DNA of 64,000 nucleotides from Streptococcus thermophilus (GTDB lineage Bacteria; Bacillota; Bacilli; Lactobacillales; Streptococcaceae), in NCBI RefSeq assembly GCF_010120595.1, contig NZ_CP038020.1, positions 558,001-622,000 on the forward strand, given 5' to 3'. Both the position numbers and the translations under genes were made by a program. Shown one piece after another: positions 1 to 8,027 of the stretch; the first letter of the stretch is position 1, and the number at the start of each line of letters is the position of its first letter. The notes below the pieces were generated by a model. That model ran no database searches. It was not told the origin of the DNA and was given only the letters and a program-made list of their open reading frames with translations.

Positions 1-486
1 CGCCAGCTCACTCACGACAGCAAGCATATCCCTAAACGCAGACGACCGACCAGGACCAGCCTCAAAGATAAAATCGCAGAGCTCAATCTTCTTATCGAGA
101 TAGACCTCAACAACCAGTCCTACCAAGAAGTCAAAGACGAACTCATCAACGAAATTGCCAAGCTGGATTTGACCATTACGGATTTGCAAGATAAGGTTGC
201 TTATCTCAATAAGGTGGCTGAAGTATTGATCAACCTTAACAATTCTGATTCAGAAAATCGAAGACTGGCACGATACGACTACGCCAAGATGAATTTGACT
301 GCGGCAATTACACTTGAACAGGTGGAAGAAGAAATAGAAAAAAATCAAAAATCTATGACGAAATGGATAGATGATTACGAATATAAGGTTAGGAAACTTG
401 AGGTTCTGCTTCAGACACTTAATCACTCTCTTGATTCTTCAAACCATAGAGACCGTCCAGGTAAAAATGAATTTGATCTCGAATAA
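1..486 (+). CDS. 3' part of a mobile-element protein (possibly a relaxase), truncated by the window edge
   Basis: The reading frame is open from base 1 to a TAA at 484-486, giving at least 161 residues with no start in the window. A basic stretch (KHIPKRRRPTR, about residues 9-19) is followed by long Leu/Glu/Lys-rich, coiled-coil-like helices (LKDKIAELN..., QVEEEIEKNQ...). This composition resembles C-terminal tails of mobilization relaxases, but no catalytic motif is visible, so the function is a guess. Its last 22 codons overlap, on the opposite strand, the end of the receiver-like gene at 419-814. This suggests a junction near 420-480 where the mobile element meets the blp locus. Confidence is moderate that it is coding and low for the function. 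Confidence 0.4.
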   Translation, partial: RQLTHDSKHIPKRRRPTRTSLKDKIAELNLLIEIDLNNQSYQEVKDELINEIAKLDLTITDLQDKVAYLNKVAEVLINLNNSDSENRRLARYDYAKMNLTAAITLEQVEEEIEKNQKSMTKWIDDYEYKVRKLEVLLQTLNHSLDSSNHRDRPGKNEFDLE

Positions 487-814
487 AAGTTAATGATTTG
501 TTTTCAGTTGTATCTATGACACCAAAGACTCGATAATGATTGCGATAAAGCTCCTCATAATCAATGTTACTGCCAATAAGGATAATGTTTGCCAGTTGAG
601 AATGTCTTCTTATGTCTTCCAAAAAGAAGGTCACCTGCTCTGATGTCAAAAAGTTTGATTTTATGATAAAATAGGTGGTAGGAATATAGGATTTGTAAGG
701 ATAATAAGAGAAAGAAAGTTTGATTTTTGAATGAAGTTGACTGATGAACAAGTAATGTTGAATGACTAATGATACAAAAATACTTAGTAGGGAATGGGGA
801 AAAATTTTGATCAT
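419..814 (-). CDS. Degenerate response-regulator receiver protein without an output domain
   Basis: Encodes 131 residues with an RBS (AAAGGAT) just upstream of the ATG at 814. It aligns by eye along the BlpR receiver domain: TYFIIKSNFLTSEQVTFFLE sits where BlpR has LFFLDIEI, and LANIILIGSN where BlpR has YASIVFVTTH. The acidic pocket (EDD in BlpR) reads PHS here, and the phospho-acceptor Asp is absent (FIIKS). No LytTR DNA-binding domain follows; the frame ends where the mobile-element gene begins. A Blp-type direct repeat at 883-916 and a TATAAT at 849-854 face this gene. It could be a truncated BlpR paralogue, either a relic or a non-phosphorylatable partner of the Blp system. Receiver ancestry is inferred from my alignment only. 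Confidence 0.55.
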   Translation of the reverse strand: MIKIFPHSLLSIFVSLVIQHYLFISQLHSKIKLSFSYYPYKSYIPTTYFIIKSNFLTSEQVTFFLEDIRRHSQLANIILIGSNIDYEELYRNHYRVFGVIDTTENKSLTFIRDQIHFYLDGLYGLKNQESD

Positions 815-848
815 ACTTATCCTTTCTTTTTAGTGGTTTTGGAACTTG

Positions 849-854
849 ATTATA
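849..854 (-). promoter_or_regulatory. -10 box of the receiver-like gene
   Basis: Reads TATAAT on the minus strand. It lies 28 nt downstream of the direct repeat at 883-916, the same geometry as the other Blp promoters here. Confidence 0.6.
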
Positions 855-882
855 TCATCTGTTGATGATTCAGTTAGCTTTA

Positions 883-916
883 TTTCTTGAATGTACTTCT
901 AACTTTCCTAAATGGT
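883..916 (-). promoter_or_regulatory. BlpR-type direct repeat A
   Basis: On the minus strand ACCATTTAGGAAA is followed 21 bp later by ACATTCAAGAAA. This is the two-helical-turn direct-repeat arrangement of BlpR/ComE-type LytTR regulators. It faces the receiver-like gene at 419-814 and lies back to back with box B. Confidence 0.7.
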
Positions 917-924
917 AAAATCTT

Positions 925-958
925 ACCATTCAAGACGTTTGGATAACCATTTAGGATT
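925..958 (+). promoter_or_regulatory. BlpR-type direct repeat B (blpSRH promoter)
   Basis: ACCATTCAAGACG at 925 and ACCATTTAGGATT at 946 start 21 bp apart. A TATAGT -10 box lies at 987-992, 28 nt downstream. It would let BlpR autoactivate blpS-blpR-blpH. Confidence 0.75.
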
Positions 959-1012
959 TGACAAGAATATGATGTTGCTCTTATGGTATAGTGTTCATAG
1001 GAGGATATGCCT

Positions 1013-1354
1013 ATGAACTTTATGATTATCAAAGTCAAGGATGAAACAAAGAAAGTACTGCTGTCAGATATTCTATATATCATATCGCATCCATCTAAAC
1101 CACATTATATTCAAATTGTGACTGAGAAAGAGATTTATGATTGCTTACAAAAGCTACAAAGTATAGAGGAATTGTATCCAGAATGTTTTATTAGATGCCA
1201 TCGGTCTAGTCTAGTTAACCGTTCAAAAATTAAGGTTATCAATTCTCGAGAAAAACGTATTTTTCTTGGAGAAAAAGGAGAACATTGCCTTACTTTTTCA
1301 AGACGTCGTTATCAGGACATACTGCATCAGTGGATTAACAAAGGAGGGATGTAG
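1013..1354 (+). CDS. blpS: LytTR DNA-binding protein, BlpS-like
   Basis: A 113-residue stand-alone LytTR domain with no receiver. The LytTR signature ECFIRCHRSSLVNRSKI lies about residues 60-76. ATG 1013 is preferred over ATG 1007 because AGGAGG at 999-1004 is 8 nt from the former and only 2 nt from the latter. It lies directly upstream of blpR (ATG at 1356), the blpS-blpR-blpH order known from Streptococcus pneumoniae. Box B upstream implies BlpR control. In the family, BlpS is thought to modulate BlpR-driven expression; its exact role is not readable from sequence. Confidence 0.8.
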   Translation: MNFMIIKVKDETKKVLLSDILYIISHPSKPHYIQIVTEKEIYDCLQKLQSIEELYPECFIRCHRSSLVNRSKIKVINSREKRIFLGEKGEHCLTFSRRRYQDILHQWINKGGM

Positions 1355-1355
1355 C

Positions 1356-2096
1356 ATGAATATCTTTATAATAGAAGATGATTTTATGCAACAAGCGAGA
1401 ATTGAGAAGATTATTACTAAGCTGTTAGAAAAGCACAACATCGTTCCGAAAAAATTTGAAATTTCAGGAAAACCTCATCAGCTACTTCAAGCAATAGAAG
1501 AAAAAGGAGTACATCAGCTCTTCTTTTTAGATATTGAGATTAAGGAAGACGAACTAAAAGGACTTCAAGTCGCTAAACAAATTAGAGAGATTGACCCTTA
1601 TGCTAGTATTGTTTTTGTGACAACACACTCCGAGTTTATGCCCTTATCTTTCAGGTACCAGGTATCTGCCTTGGACTATATTGACAAAGAGCTTGGAGTT
1701 ACCGAATTTGAATCGCGAATAGAAGCAGCTTTACTTCATACTCACAATAAGGACAATAGCGCCGTATCGGATGATTCATTCTATTTTAAGTCCAAATATG
1801 CTCAAGTACAATACCCATTCAATGAAGTGTACTACATCGAGACTTCTCCCCGCCCTCATCGTGTTATCCTTTATACCAAGACAGACCGAATGGAGTTCAC
1901 AGCAAGTTTGTCAGACATTTTGAAACAAGATAAACGACTTGTACAATGTCATCGTTCGTTTGCAATCAATCCGAGGAATGTTGTTAAAGTGGATAGAAAT
2001 GAAAAACAGATCTACTTTCCTAATGGAGCCACCTGTTTTATTTCAAGGCAAAAGCTAGAATCAACTTTAGCTGTTATTGATAGACTGCATAGATAA
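1356..2096 (+). CDS. blpR: Response regulator BlpR (AgrA/ComE family)
   Basis: 246 residues, starting after a strong AAGGAGGG at 1341-1348. The N-terminal receiver domain carries the acidic pair in FIIEDDF and the phospho-acceptor Asp59 in LFFLDIEI. The C-terminal LytTR domain (about residues 145-240) contains RLVQCHRSFAINPRNV. When phosphorylated by BlpH it should bind the direct repeats A-G in this window and switch on bacteriocin, immunity and pheromone genes. No defects were seen. The frame runs on upstream of the ATG inside blpS, but the RBS fixes the start at 1356. Confidence 0.92.
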   Translation: MNIFIIEDDFMQQARIEKIITKLLEKHNIVPKKFEISGKPHQLLQAIEEKGVHQLFFLDIEIKEDELKGLQVAKQIREIDPYASIVFVTTHSEFMPLSFRYQVSALDYIDKELGVTEFESRIEAALLHTHNKDNSAVSDDSFYFKSKYAQVQYPFNEVYYIETSPRPHRVILYTKTDRMEFTASLSDILKQDKRLVQCHRSFAINPRNVVKVDRNEKQIYFPNGATCFISRQKLESTLAVIDRLHR

Positions 2097-2106
2097 AGGA
2101 GAAAGG

Positions 2107-3447
2107 ATGTCTGTTTTAAACTATATTATTGAAGCCATTGTTTCATTGGGTTCACTCATTGTTCTCTTTTTTAGTGTTAACCGCTTAAAGTATTCTATCC
2201 GTTCAATCCTCTTGGTCATTCTGCTCAGAGTATCCGTTGCAGCCCTTTTCGCGACTTTAAGTCAGTTATTTTCAAGTCAATTCTTCTCTTATTTTGACAC
2301 CCCTTTGTATGGTTTACTGTTGGCTATTGTGTTTTTGAGACCACTGTCTAAAACCTTATTGATTTTCTGTGGTTTATTTCCTTTTATTCTGGAAAATCTT
2401 TTCTATCGTATGGTCCTTTATTTTATTTTCCCCTTATTTGGTCAGACCCCAGGTATCATAGAAGACACTCCAACTTTTGTTTTCGTTAATCTCCTGTCTA
2501 CATTGTCTGTTCTATTTTTCTTAGGTTGGTTAAGATATGATTTTGTCAAGTTAAGAACGGACAATCTTGTAGCTGAAGATAAACGGATCCTCTATATGAC
2601 TAATTGGGTAATGCTTGCATACTATCTTTTAATGCAAACATTGACTTATTTAGAGTATGACATCGGATTGCCGACAATGGCTTATCGTCAATTTATTCTA
2701 GTGACTTATCTTGTTATCTTCATGGGAATTATCAAACAACTGGATTTACATTTGCGAGAAAAAATACAAGAGCAGTTTGATTTTCAACAAGCCCTGCAAC
2801 TAAAAAACTTGGAGGACTATAGTAACCAAATTGAGGAGCTTTATCGAGAGGTTAGGGGCTTCCGGCATGATTATTCAAATTTATTAACAACCTTACGATT
2901 GGGAATTGAAGAAAATGACATGGTGCAGATAAAGGATGTTTACCAATCTGTGTTAAAGGATTCGCATAAACAGTTGCGAGCTAGTAAATATGATATTGGG
3001 CGTTTGGTCAATATTGATAATTCTGCCTTAAAAAGTTTATTGGCATCCAAATTTTTACAGGCTAATGATAATCATGTAGCCGTTAGCTTGGAGGTGCCAG
3101 AAGCGATTAAACCGCAAGGAATGAAGTTAGTGGACTTTATCACGATTGTTTCGATTCTATGTGATAATGCCATAGATGCTACCAAAGGAACCTTTGGAAA
3201 GATTACCATTGCTTTCTTATCTGTAGATAATAAGCAAATGTTTATTATTGAAAATAACACCAAGGAAGAAAAAGTTGACCTTTCAGAGCTTTATGCCTTT
3301 GGTCATAGTTCTAAAGGCGAGGGCAGAGGTATTGGTCTATATAATGTCATGAAAATTCTAGAGCGTTACCCACACGTATCACTTAACACGACTAGTGCAT
3401 CTTATCTGTTTGGCCAATCTCTAGAAATTGACTTGTCATCGAAATAA
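2107..3447 (+). CDS. blpH: Histidine kinase BlpH, peptide-pheromone receptor
   Basis: 446 residues; ATG 2107 follows GGAGAAAGG, 10 bases after the blpR stop. The N-terminal half holds about six hydrophobic segments (residues 1-210) forming the membrane sensor. The phospho-accepting histidine lies in GFRHDYSNLL, typical of the HPK10 subfamily. The ATP-binding domain shows the N box (LCDNAIDA) and a G box (GEGRGIGLYNV). It should sense the BlpC peptide encoded next door at 3495-3650 and phosphorylate BlpR. The gene appears intact. Confidence 0.92.
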   Translation: MSVLNYIIEAIVSLGSLIVLFFSVNRLKYSIRSILLVILLRVSVAALFATLSQLFSSQFFSYFDTPLYGLLLAIVFLRPLSKTLLIFCGLFPFILENLFYRMVLYFIFPLFGQTPGIIEDTPTFVFVNLLSTLSVLFFLGWLRYDFVKLRTDNLVAEDKRILYMTNWVMLAYYLLMQTLTYLEYDIGLPTMAYRQFILVTYLVIFMGIIKQLDLHLREKIQEQFDFQQALQLKNLEDYSNQIEELYREVRGFRHDYSNLLTTLRLGIEENDMVQIKDVYQSVLKDSHKQLRASKYDIGRLVNIDNSALKSLLASKFLQANDNHVAVSLEVPEAIKPQGMKLVDFITIVSILCDNAIDATKGTFGKITIAFLSVDNKQMFIIENNTKEEKVDLSELYAFGHSSKGEGRGIGLYNVMKILERYPHVSLNTTSASYLFGQSLEIDLSSK

Positions 3448-3452
3448 AAAAG

Positions 3453-3490
3453 TTGGACCATGGGATTTAATCCCTCGGTCCAGATTTTTT
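3453..3490. terminator. Terminator between blpH and blpC
   Basis: Nested stem TTGGACC...GGTCCAG enclosing GGGATTTAATCCC, then ATTTTTT. An A-tract precedes the stem, so it can also stop transcription arriving from blpC on the other strand. Confidence 0.8.
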
Positions 3491-3494
3491 GATG

Positions 3495-3650
3495 TTAGCC
3501 CAGTTTATGTTTATTATTGCTGTCTATGGCTTGCTTTGACTTAGGAAAATATTTCATCCAATCACTCCACCAATCTCCACCAGAGATGCGGTGAAGTTCT
3601 GAAGGAGAAAGCTCTGTGAATGCAGTGAGAGAAGTTCGATGCTTGGTCAT
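3495..3650 (-). CDS. blpC: Blp induction pheromone precursor BlpC
   Basis: A 51-codon gene with a strong RBS (AAAGGAGGTCC) upstream of ATG 3650. The leader ends in ELSPSELHRISGG, a double-glycine site (Gly24-Gly25). The predicted pheromone has 26 residues and begins DWWSDWMKYFPKSK. Double-glycine leaders of this type are cleaved and exported by C39-peptidase ABC transporters such as BlpAB. It lies between blpH and blpB as BlpC does elsewhere, and box C (3717-3749) with TACAAT (3682-3687) places it under BlpR. Assignment rests on position, leader and box; the mature sequence differs from the S. thermophilus BlpC I recall. Confidence 0.82.
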   Translation of the reverse strand: MTKHRTSLTAFTELSPSELHRISGGDWWSDWMKYFPKSKQAIDSNNKHKLG

Positions 3651-3681
3651 ATAAGGACCTCCTTTATATAAGTTTTAATTT

Positions 3682-3687
3682 ATTGTA
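3682..3687 (-). promoter_or_regulatory. -10 box of blpC
   Basis: TACAAT on the minus strand, 29 nt downstream of direct repeat C. Confidence 0.6.
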
Positions 3688-3716
3688 CACAAAATATGGC
3701 GGTTTTTGACATTCAA

Positions 3717-3749
3717 ATCCTGAACAGTCATTTAACTTTCCTAAATGGT
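3717..3749 (-). promoter_or_regulatory. BlpR-type direct repeat C (blpC promoter)
   Basis: On the minus strand ACCATTTAGGAAA and ACTGTTCAGGAT start 21 bp apart. The box touches the blpB stop codon, so blpC has its own promoter rather than relying on read-through from blpAB. Confidence 0.75.
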
Positions 3750-5110
3750 TAATCATGGTTGGATAAAATTTTATCCTTGTAGTAATCAAAGTAAGTCTTC
3801 TTGGCAATGATACTTGTGACTCGACCCTGGAGACCGTACTGGATGACGTCGCTATGCTTGTCGGATAGTTGAGCCAAGGCAGTAACTTTGAAAAGATTCC
3901 CCTCCTCAGTTTTAGTAGCAGTTTTATCGATAGACTTAATTTTTCCAACAACAGTGATGCTTTGGTTGCCAACTTTTTCTAAGCTCAGGCGCACGTCTTG
4001 TTTTTCTTTGAGTAAGGCGACATGTTCTGAAGTCACGTAGTAAGTAATGAGGAATTCTTTGGTTTGATTGATATTGGGGTAAATCTGAGCGATTTCACTA
4101 CCGCTTGGAATCAAAGACTTTCCTTCAAACTCACTATTGAGATGGATTACCCCTGTTTCAGGAGCTGTAATGGTATTGTTTTCTAGTCGGACGGATGCTT
4201 GCTCTAGCTGTGCCACTAGCTCTGTGATTTGCGTTTCAAGGGTGGTCAGCTGCTGAGAGGCCGATTGTAAAAACTGTGTTCTTAGGACCTCAACCTTTGT
4301 TACAAAGCTGTTATCATAGGTTGCAACAGAGCCAGTTCCAGCTCGTTGGATGTTCAGACTAGCTATGGATGATTCTAGCCCTGAGATACTTTGGTTGATT
4401 TGAGAAAGGTATTGATCAGTTAATCCTGTCTGGGAGTCTTGTTGGGATTGGGCTAAGAAATTGTTTAAGGTGGCTTGGTGTGGATTGTCAGCTGATAAAC
4501 TGGTCTGTCTATTGGTAATGGCTTGACGAAGCTCCTCGTATTCTGCTATTTGGTGATAGATTTGATTGATTTGCGTGTCAATCGCAGCAATGGTATTACC
4601 TGCTAGGGCGGCCTGGTTACTCACCTCTGCATTGGTTTTGGAAATTCCTAGTTCGATGTCCTGTGACTGGGTGATAAAGTTGTTAAAAGTATTGATATAG
4701 CCAAATTCGTCCTCCCCTGTAAAGAGGTTCGTTCCCTGTGACAGGCTTTCTTTGAGGGTTTCAAGTCCAGTTTTCTGTCTATTTAGAGTGGCTAGCTGGG
4801 TTTCAAGGGCTTGTTTTTGGGAACTCTCCATAGTTTCAGCGTATTGGATGATGAGCTCATTCTTTTTAACCAGCTTGTTATTGGCTAGATTATTGGTTGT
4901 GATAGGGTTATTGCTGGTGGATTGGATGGAAGCGATGATTGTCGTCGGAGTAATTTCACCTCTTGATGTGACGGTAACCTCCTTTTGGGCAAAAAGGGAG
5001 AAGGTTAGAAGAAAGCCGACTAATAATATCAAGGGGACAATTAAGTGTGTCGCAAAATTATGGTAGCGCCGCTGGTAAAATTCAGCACTTTTGAACAAAT
5101 TAGGGTTCAT
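3749..5110 (-). CDS. blpB: Bacteriocin/pheromone export accessory protein BlpB (HlyD/ComB type)
   Basis: 453 residues. One N-terminal membrane anchor (about residues 20-43, FATHLIVPLILLVGFLLTFSLF) is followed by a beta/coiled-coil periplasmic-adaptor-like region with long Gln/Leu/Asn-rich helices (about residues 85-310). A C-terminal barrel follows (VIHLNSEFEGKSLIPSG onward). It works with BlpA to secrete double-glycine peptides. It lies 11 bases downstream of blpA in the same direction, so the two form an operon. The gene is intact, unlike blpA. Confidence 0.9.
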   Translation of the reverse strand: MNPNLFKSAEFYQRRYHNFATHLIVPLILLVGFLLTFSLFAQKEVTVTSRGEITPTTIIASIQSTSNNPITTNNLANNKLVKKNELIIQYAETMESSQKQALETQLATLNRQKTGLETLKESLSQGTNLFTGEDEFGYINTFNNFITQSQDIELGISKTNAEVSNQAALAGNTIAAIDTQINQIYHQIAEYEELRQAITNRQTSLSADNPHQATLNNFLAQSQQDSQTGLTDQYLSQINQSISGLESSIASLNIQRAGTGSVATYDNSFVTKVEVLRTQFLQSASQQLTTLETQITELVAQLEQASVRLENNTITAPETGVIHLNSEFEGKSLIPSGSEIAQIYPNINQTKEFLITYYVTSEHVALLKEKQDVRLSLEKVGNQSITVVGKIKSIDKTATKTEEGNLFKVTALAQLSDKHSDVIQYGLQGRVTSIIAKKTYFDYYKDKILSNHD

Positions 5111-5121
5111 GCTTAGTCTCC

Positions 5122-7276
5122 TTACTTGCTAAATAGATGATGGTAGAAACCTTGTTTGGTCATCAATTCGTGATGTGAACCAGTCTCAATGACCTTCCCT
5201 TGGTCAAGAACGATAACTTGGTTGGTTCGCTCAGAAATACTGAGGCGGTGTGCGACAAAGATAATGGTCTTGTCTGCCATGGCCATTAAATTATCAATGA
5301 CCTTTTTCTCCGTTAGCACATCAAGGCCGCTAGTGGCTTCATCAAGAATAAGAACAGGGGCTTTAGTCAGTAGAGCCCTAGCCAAAGCAATCCGTTGCTT
5401 TTGACCACCCGATAAGCCAGCTCCGTCAGACAATTCTGTTTGATAGCCCATAGGCATCTGCTCGATGTCTTGTCGAATTTCAGCGATCTCACAAGCTCTG
5501 ATAATATCTTCCTGACTAATCAGTTGATTGGCCCCTAAAGTCAAGTTTTCTAAGATTGAACCACTGAAGATATAAGCTTGTTGTGGGAGGTAGTTAATGT
5601 GTTGCCGAAGCGTCTTTTTATCAATTAGTTTAAGGTCATTGTTGTTGATGGTGATTCGACCCTTGTAAGGCTCAAAGAAATTGACAATCATCTTGGCCAA
5701 GGTTGTTTTTCCTGAGCCGCTAATTCCCACTAGACTGACCTTATCGCCTTGTTTGATGGTCAGATTGATATCCGATAGGGTGTCACGTCCGAAACCGTAC
5801 TTATAGGAAAGGTCTTCAAAGCGAATATCGCCAGTCAGGAACTGTGAATCTGTTAAGGTCTGATTGTTACTGAGTTCAGATTCAACCAGGTAGACTTCAT
5901 TCAGGCGATTGTTAGCCACCTTGGCAGACTGGAGCTTGGTTTGGAGGTTTATAATATTTTCTAAAGGATTGGTAAAATAAGATAGAAGGGTGTTGAAGGT
6001 GATCAGTTGTCCAACTGAAATGTGTCCGTTCATGACTAGCTGGGCCCCAAACCACAAGATGACAATATTTAGAATGAGCTGAGCTCCCTGTTTAAGGGTA
6101 GTTTGCAGGATAGAGTATTTACTGAGTTTGAAGGATTTGTCCAGGTAATCTACGAACTCGCTATCAATCTTCTGGTAGCGGCTTTCTTCACTGGTCAAGG
6201 ATTTGATGGTTTCAATGCCGTTGATGTCTTCGATAATGGCAGAGCTGACCATGGAATTGCTCTGCATCACATCGTTATTCATCTTCTCAAACGGCTTCAT
6301 AAAAGCAAAAATAATGATGATGTAAATGGGAACTGAAATCAAGGAGAGCAGGAAGAGGTTGGTGTTTTGTACCAAAAGCACACCACCGACGATGGTTAAA
6401 ATAGAGACATCAAGGAAGAGTGACAAAATGGTCGATGCCAGGGCATCAATGATTGAATTGGCATCTGTAAAGCGAGAGATAACCTCACCAGTCCGCCGTG
6501 TCGCAAAAAAGGACATGGGCAGTTCAAAGATATGACGGATATAGGAAAGAATCACATCAATGCTTAGCCGCTGGCTGAGCACAGTCAAAAGGTAATCTCG
6601 TGAGAAACTCATCATCTGCTGGAGGATGTAGGTGATAATCAGGCCGATGGAGATAATCCCCAAGGTTGACTTCATTTGATTAGGAATGTATTCATCCAAA
6701 ATCCCTTGCAGGTAGTAAGAACCACCAATATTGATAAGTGTCACCAAAAGGCTAGCCAAGACGATATAAAAGATAAGCGCACGTTGCCTGAAAATAAGAG
6801 GGAGAAAGCTCATCAGGCCGTTCTTTTTATCTTTGTGAGGCTTAAAGCTGGGTTCTGGAGCCAGAAAGATAGCAACGCCTGTCCATTCAGAAGCAAACCG
6901 CTCCTTGGTCATCTTGGTGACTTTGACCGTAGGGTCAGGATCACCAATGATGAGGTGGTCTTTTTTGTTGTGATAGACCACATAGTAGTGTTGCAGTTTG
7001 CCTTCTTTATTGACGTGAACGATGAAGGGATAGGGAACGTCATCCATATCAAAGAGGCTCATGTCAGCCTGGATGGCTCTAGTTTCAAAGCCCATCTCCT
7101 TGGCTGCTTTGACGATACCAAGAGCGGTCGTTCCCTTCCTTATTGGTTTTGGCCAATTCTCTCAAATGAGCTAGGGAATAATCAGAACCATAAAACTTGG
7201 CAATAGAGGCTAAAGCAGCCACACCACAGTCTCTGGCATCGATTTGAGGAACAAAAGTTCGTTTGTAAGCTGTCAT
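5122..7276 (-). pseudogene. blpA: blpA, C39-peptidase ABC exporter, broken by a 1-nt frameshift
   Basis: The N-terminal part (7276 down to about 7130) starts MTAYKRTFVPQIDARDCGVAALAS, with the C39 catalytic Cys in DCGVA. The frame then shifts. The rest (from MGFETRAIQADM) contains the peptidase His region (PFIVHVNKEGKLQHYYVV), a six-helix membrane domain, Walker A (GISGSGKTT), the signature LSGGQKQR and Walker B (VLILDEATSG). Removing one A in the run at about 7126-7133 restores KEGTTALGIVKAAKEMGFE and a 717-residue protein of normal BlpA length. As read, the peptidase is cut off from the transporter, so BlpC and bacteriocin export should fail unless another exporter substitutes. A sequencing error is possible. 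Confidence 0.85.
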
Positions 7277-7308
7277 TTGTCAAATCCTTTCTTGTTAGTG
7301 ACAAGACT

Positions 7309-7314
7309 ATTATG
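7309..7314 (-). promoter_or_regulatory. -10 box of blpAB
   Basis: CATAAT on the minus strand, 27 nt downstream of direct repeat D and 33 nt before the blpA start. Confidence 0.5.
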
Positions 7315-7341
7315 ACAAAAAATCACAGAAAAAAATATCTA

Positions 7342-7375
7342 AATCTTAAATGGTCATCGAAACGTCCTGAATGGT
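7342..7375 (-). promoter_or_regulatory. BlpR-type direct repeat D (blpAB promoter)
   Basis: On the minus strand ACCATTCAGGACG and ACCATTTAAGATT start 21 bp apart. This is the closest match in the window to a symmetric pair and points at blpA. Confidence 0.78.
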
Positions 7376-7407
7376 AAAAAGATATTTCGGATCTTCCTAA
7401 AAAATAC

Positions 7408-7441
7408 ATACCTGAACGGTCGCTTTCCCTTCTTGAATGGT
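7408..7441 (-). promoter_or_regulatory. BlpR-type direct repeat E (second copy toward blpA)
   Basis: On the minus strand ACCATTCAAGAAG and ACCGTTCAGGTAT start 21 bp apart. It lies upstream of D in the same orientation, with no convincing -10 box of its own. It abuts box F on the other strand, making a dense regulatory hub of three boxes in 142 bp. Confidence 0.65.
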
Positions 7442-7449
7442 AAAATTTT

Positions 7450-7483
7450 CCCATTTAGGAAAGTTAAATGACTGTTCAAGAAA
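7450..7483 (+). promoter_or_regulatory. BlpR-type direct repeat F (thmAB promoter)
   Basis: CCCATTTAGGAAA at 7450 and ACTGTTCAAGAAA at 7471 start 21 bp apart. TATACT at 7511-7516 is 27 nt downstream and drives the bacteriocin operon. Confidence 0.78.
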
Positions 7484-7573
7484 TGGGGAAATTATTTTTT
7501 GAAGTAGTGCTATACTAGACTTGTCAAGGTTGCAACCCGACAAAATAAAAATATTAGGTAGGAGATATTTACA

Positions 7574-7831
7574 ATGAATACAATAACTATTTGTAAATTT
7601 GATGTTTTAGATGCTGAACTTCTTTCGACAGTTGAGGGTGGATACTCTGGTAAGGATTGTTTAAAAGACATGGGAGGATATGCATTGGCAGGAGCTGGAA
7701 GTGGAGCTCTGTGGGGAGCTCCAGCAGGAGGTGTTGGAGCACTTCCAGGTGCATTTGTCGGAGCTCATGTTGGGGCAATTGCAGGAGGCTTTGCATGTAT
7801 GGGTGGAATGATTGGTAATAAGTTTAACTAA
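7574..7831 (+). CDS. thmA: Thermophilin 13 peptide A precursor (two-peptide class IIb bacteriocin)
   Basis: 85 residues with an RBS (AGGTAGGAG) upstream. The double-glycine leader (Gly22-Gly23, LSTVEGG) is followed by a 62-residue mature peptide starting YSGKDCLKDMGGYALAGAG and rich in GxxxG-like Gly/Ala motifs that support helix-helix packing. It has two Cys (CLKD, FACMG). I recognise it as ThmA of thermophilin 13, a pore-forming, two-component bacteriocin. It is induced from box F and immediately followed by thmB. Export would need BlpAB, and BlpA is broken here. Confidence 0.92.
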   Translation: MNTITICKFDVLDAELLSTVEGGYSGKDCLKDMGGYALAGAGSGALWGAPAGGVGALPGAFVGAHVGAIAGGFACMGGMIGNKFN

Positions 7832-7847
7832 GGAAGGAGTTTATATC

Positions 7848-8027
7848 ATGAAGCAGTATAATGGTTTTGAGGTTCTACATGAACTTGACTTAGCAAATGT
7901 AACTGGCGGTCAAATTAATTGGGGATCAGTTGTAGGACACTGTATAGGTGGAGCTATTATCGGAGGTGCAGCGGCTGGAGTAGGATGCCTTGTTGGGAGC
8001 GGAAAGGCAATCATAAATGGATTATAA
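7848..8027 (+). CDS. thmB: Thermophilin 13 peptide B precursor, apparently shortened
   Basis: 59 residues; ATG 7848 follows AAGGAAGGAG. The leader ends LANVTGG, and the mature peptide starts QINWGSVVGHCIGGAIIGG. The mature part counts 38 residues, whereas ThmB as I recall it has 43, with a GAFSGG segment in the Gly/Ala-rich middle. Here GGAIIGG runs straight into AAAGVGC, consistent with an in-frame 15-nt loss at about 7965. The two Cys residues (HCIGG, VGCLV) are kept. The partner thmA is intact. Activity of the shortened peptide cannot be predicted from sequence. Confidence 0.88.
   Translation: MKQYNGFEVLHELDLANVTGGQINWGSVVGHCIGGAIIGGAAAGVGCLVGSGKAIINGL

Noticed and set aside
7587..7796. 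Antisense 69-codon frame across thmA
   Set aside because: No RBS; it is the mirror of a Gly/Ala-rich gene.
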